NCBI RefSeq assembly: GCF_038002965.1
Contig: NZ_JBBOOE010000001.1
Span: 2,089,001-2,153,000 of the forward strand
Direction: 5' to 3'
DNA length: 64,000 bases
Source: Robertmurraya sp. FSL R5-0851
GTDB taxonomy: Bacteria > Bacillota > Bacilli > Bacillales > Cytobacillaceae
Of this stretch, positions 59,984 to 64,000 are shown in pieces; position 1 is the stretch's first letter, and each line of letters starts with the position of its first letter. A model generated the notes under the pieces. That model saw only the letters and a program-made list of their open reading frames with translations. It did not search any database and was not told the DNA's origin. Position numbers and translations under genes: made by a program.

Positions 59984-60010
59984 TTACTGTAATAATAATC
60001 GTTACAGTAA
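59984..60010. promoter_or_regulatory. Rrf2 autoregulatory operator
   Basis: TTACTGTAA (59984-59992), 9-bp spacer, TTACAGTAA (60002-60010): perfect arms, containing the core TGTAA-N9-TTACA. Confidence 0.8.
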
Positions 60011-60320
60011 AACATGTCAAGTGCAAAAGCCTATTTCCACAAAATATTTAATGCCTATCTACTTTTTAACTCCTCAAAATACCTCCCTGATACAAGATAA
60101 TAACCAATTAGAAAAATGAAGAAATGGATAGGAAATGAATACAGATGGTTCCAGTTTTTACCATATTATTGATTTATATTTTCCAAAGGTATTGGTAATT
60201 ATCCTATAGTCAACTGATTCTAGAGCAGCTTGTTAAATGCCTTTCCACTATCTCCATTTCGTTTTTGGAATTTGTTATAAGATTCCATTTTAATTCATTT
60301 ATTTTTTTGTAAAATTAGTC
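60011..60320. other. gene-free stretch
   Basis: AT-rich, no coding frame or repeat that I can support, up to the promoter at 60321. Confidence 0.6.
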
Positions 60321-60485
60321 TATAATAAGGTTAGATATTCCAAATAATAAAAATAAGCGCAGTGCTCGGAACACTACGCTTACCTTGACAACGCATAATC
60401 GCAGAATGATGCGATTGGCATGAACATTAGTGTTTACTAAGTAGAGCCCACCTGTCCGCCAAGATCAGGGTGGGTTTTACTTTTT
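60321..60485 (+). ncRNA. putative antisense RNA (antitoxin) of a type I toxin-antitoxin module
   Basis: A plus-strand TATAAT (60321-60326) with a weak TTTATT 17 bp upstream would start an RNA near 60333. It contains two strong stem-loops (TAAGCGCAGTG / CACTACGCTTA; AATCGCA / TGCGATT) and a terminator CCCACCTG / CAGGGTGGG with a T-run ending near 60485. The RNA has no open frame and overlaps the 3' end of the minus-strand toxin gene, the standard layout of txpA/ratA-like modules. Confidence 0.55.
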
Positions 60486-60566
60486 TATTTTATCAATCAA
60501 AAGTACGATTAGAGTTACCAGCGCGATCATAAACATTGCGGTATTCAAATCTACGATACTTATCAC
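60477..60566 (-). CDS. putative holin-like type I toxin
   Basis: A short hydrophobic peptide: the frame contains VDLNTAMFMIALVTLIVLLI followed by DKIKK-stop, i.e. one membrane helix with a charged tail, the holin-like toxin pattern. GGAGGTG is followed 6 bases later by ATC, where an ATG is expected; in-frame GTG (60566) and TTG (60548) are alternatives. The leader can hide the ribosome binding site in a CCTTCC-GTAT-GGGAGG hairpin. A TGG-TATAAT extended -10 lies upstream (minus strand, about 60630-60622). It converges with the putative antisense RNA. Confidence 0.5.
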   Translation of the reverse strand: MISIVDLNTAMFMIALVTLIVLLIDKIKK

Positions 60567-60769
60567 CTCCCATACGGAAGGCTCAATCGCCCCACCCTGC
60601 CTTATGCAATTGTCTACTCTATTATACCACATCGAAAAGGATCATTTTTCCTTTGTAGGTAAATTTTAGTTTAAAACTACATTTCTTGTTGTACTTCTTC
60701 CAATAAATGCAATAACATAAAATAGTTGGTAGTATAGATAGACGATCTTAATTAGGAGGGTACAGACTC

Positions 60770-60985
60770 ATGTTTAATAAAAAACAATATTCTACCAAAG
60801 AGGCGAAAAATCTGTCTCTGCTATACTTTCTTACCGGAGGATTTTTACTTGTTGGAAATGGAATGGTCTTTCTGTTTAAGGGTGGGAGTGTAGCCCTCTA
60901 CCTTTCTTCTCTAACCGGGGTATTGTTTGCTTTAACAGGAAACATTCACAGAGTAAGAGCAAAAAGAGAATCCTTTCATAAATAA
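60770..60985 (+). CDS. small membrane protein of unknown function
   Basis: 71 residues. Two hydrophobic segments (SLLYFLTGGFLLVGNGMVFL and ALYLSSLTGVLFALTGNIH) with basic ends (MFNKKQYSTKEAKN; RVRAKRESFHK). No family recognised. RBS TAGGAGGG. Monocistronic. Confidence 0.7.
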   Translation: MFNKKQYSTKEAKNLSLLYFLTGGFLLVGNGMVFLFKGGSVALYLSSLTGVLFALTGNIHRVRAKRESFHK

Positions 60986-61013
60986 AGATTGAAACTCTCA
61001 CATTAAATGAAAA

Positions 61014-61042
61014 AAGCCTAAATCAGCATACGATTTAGGCTA
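61014..61042 (-). terminator. terminator of leuA
   Basis: AGCCTAAATC / GATTTAGGCT stem with a T6 run on the minus strand. Confidence 0.88.
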
Positions 61043-61051
61043 GCTTATCTG

Positions 61052-62749
61052 TTACTTATGAGCAATGGCTTCCATTTTCCGATTGCTTTTCATCAAAGCA
61101 TTCACGGCACTAAATAATGCACGGATGGATGAAGTCATAATATCTGTATCAATTCCACAGCCCCAATGGACGGTGCCGTTTTGATCTTTTATCCCAATAT
61201 AAGAGACAGCATTTGATTTAGAACCCATTTCCTGTGCGTGCTGTTTGTACTCTAGATCAGCAAACTCTATACCGAACTTGGTTTGTAGTGCATTGCTCAC
61301 TGCATCCAATCGGCCATTACCTACACCTGGAATCTCCAATTGACTTCCTTCGTATTTTACCGAAACAATCGTATCATAGTTTTCATTTTTAGCCGATTTC
61401 GACTGGATGAACTGAATTGGATCAGCAATATTCACATAGCCATTGATAAAGATGTCGTAAATTTCACTAGGCATAAGCTCTTTGTTTTCATGATCAGACA
61501 CATTTTTGACGGCATACCCAAAGTGTTCACGCATTTTTGGTGGGAGATCAAAACCGTATTGCTGTTCAAGAAGATAACCAATACCACCTTTACCCGATTG
61601 GCTATTAATTCGAATAATATCGCCCTCGTATTCTCTACCAATGTCCTTTGGATCGATCACTAAGTAAGGAACATTCCACGCAACATTTTCTTTTTCCTCA
61701 CGCCATTTGAAGCCCTTTGTGATGGCATCTTGATGGGAACCAGAGAACGCTGTAAATACTAGTTTCCCAGCGTATGGATGTCTTTCATGAACCTTCATCT
61801 TAGTTAAACGCTCGTACGTTTCCATGGTTTCGATGACATTTTCGAAGTGTAGCTTTGGATCCACCCCGTGAGAGTATAGATTCAGAGCTAGTGTCACGAT
61901 ATCGACATTCCCTGTTCGTTCACCGTTTCCGAACAATGTTCCTTCAATTCGTTGTCCTCCCGCTAACACGGCTAATTCGGCATCAGCAATTCCGCTGCCA
62001 CGGTCGTTATGCGGGTGAATCGATAGAATGACGTTGTCTCGGTAGCTTAAGTGATCACTTATATACTCAATCTGACTCGCATACACATGTGGCATCGAGT
62101 GAGAGACTGTTGCTGGTAGATTGATAATTACCTGGTTTTCAGCTGTTGGCTGCCAGACATCAAGGACTCGATTACATATATCTAGCGCGAACTCCATTTC
62201 CGTTCCAGTAAAGCTCTCAGGCGAATATTGGAAAACAAACTCCCCTTCTGTTTCCGCCGCATACTTCTGAAGTAGCTTCGCACCTGTTACGGCAATATCT
62301 ACGATTTCTTCTTTTGATTTTCTAAACACCTGTTCCCTTTGAGCAACAGACGTTGAATTATATAAGTGGACAACAGCTTTTTTTACTCCTTGAAGCGATT
62401 CGAACGTTTTCTTGATGATATGATCTCTGGATTGTGTTAACACTTGGATCGTCACATCGTCTGGGATTAAGTTTTGTTCAATCAATGTACGTAAAAATGT
62501 ATATTCCGTTTCAGAAGCAGCCGGGAAGCCAACTTCAATTTCTTTGAACCCAATTTTTACGAGCAATTGGAAGTACTCTAGCTTTTCTTCAAGTGTTAAC
62601 GGAACAACCAACGCTTGGTTTCCATCCCTTAAATCCACACTACACCATAAAGGTGCTTCGGTAATGTATTCCTTCTCCATCCACTTCATGCTTTTGACAG
62701 GAGGCATAAAATAACTTCTAGAGTACTTCTCAAATTTTTCCATTGTCAC
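61052..62749 (-). CDS. leuA: 2-isopropylmalate synthase (long, type II LeuA)
   Basis: 565 residues, the length of the yeast/actinobacterial-type LeuA rather than the 520-residue form. The HMGL-like barrel has CSVDLRDGNQALVVPLTLEE (metal and substrate site), IHPHNDRGSGIADAELAVLA (metal-binding HxH) and GTLFGNGERTGNVDIVTLAL. The C-terminal regulatory domain (about 440-560, QLEIPGVGNGRLDAVSNALQ) is present. It condenses acetyl-CoA with 2-ketoisovalerate, the first step to leucine. Start GTG 62749 or ATG 62743, both after AAAGG. Controlled by the T-box upstream; no other leu genes are in the window. Confidence 0.94.
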   Translation of the reverse strand: MTMEKFEKYSRSYFMPPVKSMKWMEKEYITEAPLWCSVDLRDGNQALVVPLTLEEKLEYFQLLVKIGFKEIEVGFPAASETEYTFLRTLIEQNLIPDDVTIQVLTQSRDHIIKKTFESLQGVKKAVVHLYNSTSVAQREQVFRKSKEEIVDIAVTGAKLLQKYAAETEGEFVFQYSPESFTGTEMEFALDICNRVLDVWQPTAENQVIINLPATVSHSMPHVYASQIEYISDHLSYRDNVILSIHPHNDRGSGIADAELAVLAGGQRIEGTLFGNGERTGNVDIVTLALNLYSHGVDPKLHFENVIETMETYERLTKMKVHERHPYAGKLVFTAFSGSHQDAITKGFKWREEKENVAWNVPYLVIDPKDIGREYEGDIIRINSQSGKGGIGYLLEQQYGFDLPPKMREHFGYAVKNVSDHENKELMPSEIYDIFINGYVNIADPIQFIQSKSAKNENYDTIVSVKYEGSQLEIPGVGNGRLDAVSNALQTKFGIEFADLEYKQHAQEMGSKSNAVSYIGIKDQNGTVHWGCGIDTDIMTSSIRALFSAVNALMKSNRKMEAIAHK

Positions 62750-62772
62750 AACGACCTTTCATCAGAAAATAT

Positions 62773-63060
62773 AAAAAGCCCATCATCTCATAAGAGACGA
62801 CAGGCTTTGCCTACGTGGTACCACTCTTCTTGGTTTGTTTATCATGCAACAAACCCACTTTATGACTTGATTACGGTTGTCATCCGTTAAGGCCTACTAC
62901 CACTTCAGCCTTACCACTTCTGGGCGAGTTGGGGGATTTATTGACTGTCTTTCACCAACCGACAGCTCTCTAAACAATAAATGAACCTTAATATTCCCAT
63001 TCACTGTGTTTCAACTTTTTAAATTTTCTTAATTCTATTATGAGACAGGAGATAAGTCAA
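62773..63060 (-). promoter_or_regulatory. leucine T-box riboswitch and promoter of leuA
   Basis: Promoter TTGACT (63060-63055), 17 bp, TAGAAT (63037-63032). The leader contains the stem I signature AGAGAGCTGTCGGTTGGTGA, a specifier-loop CTC codon (62928-62926) for leucine in the context CAACTCGCC, the T-box sequence AGAGTGGTACCACG (62827-62814) and a terminator AAAGCC / GGGCTTT (62808-62773). Uncharged tRNA-Leu should allow readthrough. The specifier assignment is by eye. Confidence 0.9.
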
Positions 63061-63112
63061 CCAATTTTCCGAAAAATTTCATTTGTGCAAAAAAAGATTA
63101 TTAATAAAGCCA

Positions 63113-63445
63113 TTAGTCTCTTATAAACCATACTTTTGAAATTAGGTTGTTATTCACCTCGTAAATGGCCATTAAGCTTACCGTCTCACCTGTTAAGCCA
63201 TTGGTGGCAAACTCCCAATCAATTACTTTGTTTCCGACGATCGACCGATTTTTGATTTCTGCGTGCATGTTCTTTTTGAAGGTTTCTGTATACCGTTCGA
63301 TCAGGGCTTCCTTACCGCTCAGTGTGACCGTGTTGTCTGGAAAAGTATAGACAATGATATCATCAGCGTATGTACTTGCAAAGCCATCAATGTCTCCGGC
63401 GTTGTACAATTGTATTTGTTGTTGAACGATGTTTTCTATGGACAA
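63113..63445 (-). CDS. SnoaL-like/nuclear transport factor 2-fold protein
   Basis: 110 residues. The NTF2-like cone fold is visible as QQQIQLYNAGDIDGFASTYA, DDIIVYTFPDNTVTLSGKEA and SLMAIYEVNNNLISKVWFIR. Members are small polyketide cyclase, isomerase or stress-binding proteins; the ligand is unknown. TTG 63445 follows GAGGTG by 6 bases and is preferred over the GTG inside that site. Transcribed from upstream of the leuA promoter, in the same direction. Confidence 0.82.
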   Translation of the reverse strand: MSIENIVQQQIQLYNAGDIDGFASTYADDIIVYTFPDNTVTLSGKEALIERYTETFKKNMHAEIKNRSIVGNKVIDWEFATNGLTGETVSLMAIYEVNNNLISKVWFIRD

Positions 63446-63500
63446 TGAGTTCACCTCTTTTATAATTAAAAACTTATTTTAACATAGTATTACTTATCAC

Positions 63501-64000
63501 TTATTTTACCATCCCCCGAGCATCTACCTTCCAAACATCTATCACTCGACCATTCTCGTGTACCACATATTCATCAAACTGGTTAACCACTGTACATGCA
63601 TGGTTTGGAATGATTTGCACTTTATCATTTAGCTTTAATGTCGTTTCCTGTGATAAAACTCCTATTCCATGTTCTTCCGACAAGCGTTCGATGACGATTT
63701 CCGGATGTCCGATTACATGTCCAAAGCCAGTAACGGTCTGATTCCCATGTGCTCCTTTGTCTAAACAAAGTGTTTTGCTTCCTGTATCAAAAATAACTCT
63801 GTCCTTGTAGACTCCCACAACTGAAGCAAGAAGTGTAAGTGCACAACGGTCAATCGATGTCACATCCAACCCAGCCTGAATAGCATCGAAAAATACTGCA
63901 TTTCCTGGTCGGATTTCGGTCACCCCTGCTACTTTTCCAGCCCTTTTATAGGTTGGTGTTGAACCAACACTGCGAACAGGAATTCGGATCCCCTCTTTTT
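63501..64000 (-). CDS. D-threonine aldolase/D-serine dehydratase-like PLP enzyme, partial
   Basis: The gene runs off the right edge of the window. The visible part reads IRIPVRSVGSTPTYKRAGK, VTEIRPGNAVFFDAIQAGLD, then the D-serine dehydratase-like C-terminal domain with HACTVV (His and Cys ligands of the zinc site) and WKVDARGMVK-stop. It belongs to the fold-type III PLP enzymes of the DSD1/D-threonine aldolase group, which need a divalent metal. The internal GTG at 63923 is not the start, since the frame is open and conserved up to the edge. Confidence 0.85.
   Translation of the reverse strand, partial: KEGIRIPVRSVGSTPTYKRAGKVAGVTEIRPGNAVFFDAIQAGLDVTSIDRCALTLLASVVGVYKDRVIFDTGSKTLCLDKGAHGNQTVTGFGHVIGHPEIVIERLSEEHGIGVLSQETTLKLNDKVQIIPNHACTVVNQFDEYVVHENGRVIDVWKVDARGMVK

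Overview
The window is about 64 kb of a low-GC, spore-forming Bacillaceae chromosome, close to the genus Bacillus. The evidence is Gram-positive promoters, AAGGAGG-type ribosome binding sites and rho-independent terminators throughout. It also carries a preQ1-I riboswitch, a guanidine-I riboswitch, a leucine T-box, Fur boxes and many proteins with recognisable B. subtilis counterparts (QueC/D/E, YkkC/YkkD, YdgJ/YdgI, YvdT/S/R-type, YlbC- and YkwD-like CAP proteins, YqjM/NamA, YhcW, EcsC). No rRNA, tRNA or CRISPR was seen. This is accessory or stress-related chromosome rather than a core housekeeping block.

Layout. 1-2740: two Nudix hydrolases, a small unknown protein and an MFS exporter. 2893-4870: queC-queD-queE behind a preQ1 riboswitch. 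4929-7707: two tandem IS4Bsu1-like elements inside a single 9-bp target duplication. 7719-8560: guanidine riboswitch and a paired SMR exporter. 8560-13782: a sigma factor-ClpP pair, a secreted 28-residue-repeat protein, an ABC ATPase remnant, an esterase, and a DUF2798/MarR pair with a frameshifted regulator. 13911-17297: a Bcr/CflA MFS, a glutathionyl-hydroquinone reductase-like protein, a GNAT and a DGC protein. 17298-19061: gene-poor, with a 52-bp tandem palindromic repeat, a MerR/SRPBCC remnant and a nonsense-interrupted ydeI. 19151-21510: a BlaI-type repressor, an M56 protease, DoxX and a redoxin lipoprotein with an in-frame UGA in its UxxC position. 21583-31431: membrane and metabolic genes (PAP2, GuaC, EcsC, isochorismatase-like, ZIP, CPA1 antiporter, integrase). 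31573-37302: a YitT remnant, SRAP peptidase, PAS-STAS protein, a complete ISLre2 element with target duplication, and a CAP protein. 37340-48550: amino acid permease, HAD phosphatase, a class B PBP, a Fur-boxed operon of unknown small proteins, AlkD, ydgJI, an SMR operon, and a SLATT / unknown / ParA cassette. 48649-57380: EamA exporter, CAP protein, secreted esterase, an Rrf2/esterase divergon and a diguanylate cyclase. 57386-64000: an Rrf2-HesB-IDEAL-thioredoxin-NamA block, a possible type I toxin-antitoxin, T-box-controlled leuA, a SnoaL protein and a partial D-threonine aldolase-like gene.

How the genes fit together. Two redox regulons stand out. One BlaI-type repressor appears to bind the same 15-bp palindrome before its own gene and before doxX-redoxin. 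One Rrf2 repressor shares the operator TGTAA-N9-TTACA with the HesB-led operon that runs into an ene-reductase. Several exporters sit behind their own sensors (guanidine riboswitch, TetR operator).

The window also carries an unusual number of recently broken genes. Many are 1-nt losses in short homopolymers, so either the lineage is decaying here or the assembly has homopolymer errors. The most interesting candidates are the possible selenocysteine redoxin, the Fur-boxed operon, the type I toxin-antitoxin candidate and a dispersed GAAGACC/GGTCTTC intergenic hairpin family. All calls come from reading the sequence and family knowledge; no database search was possible.
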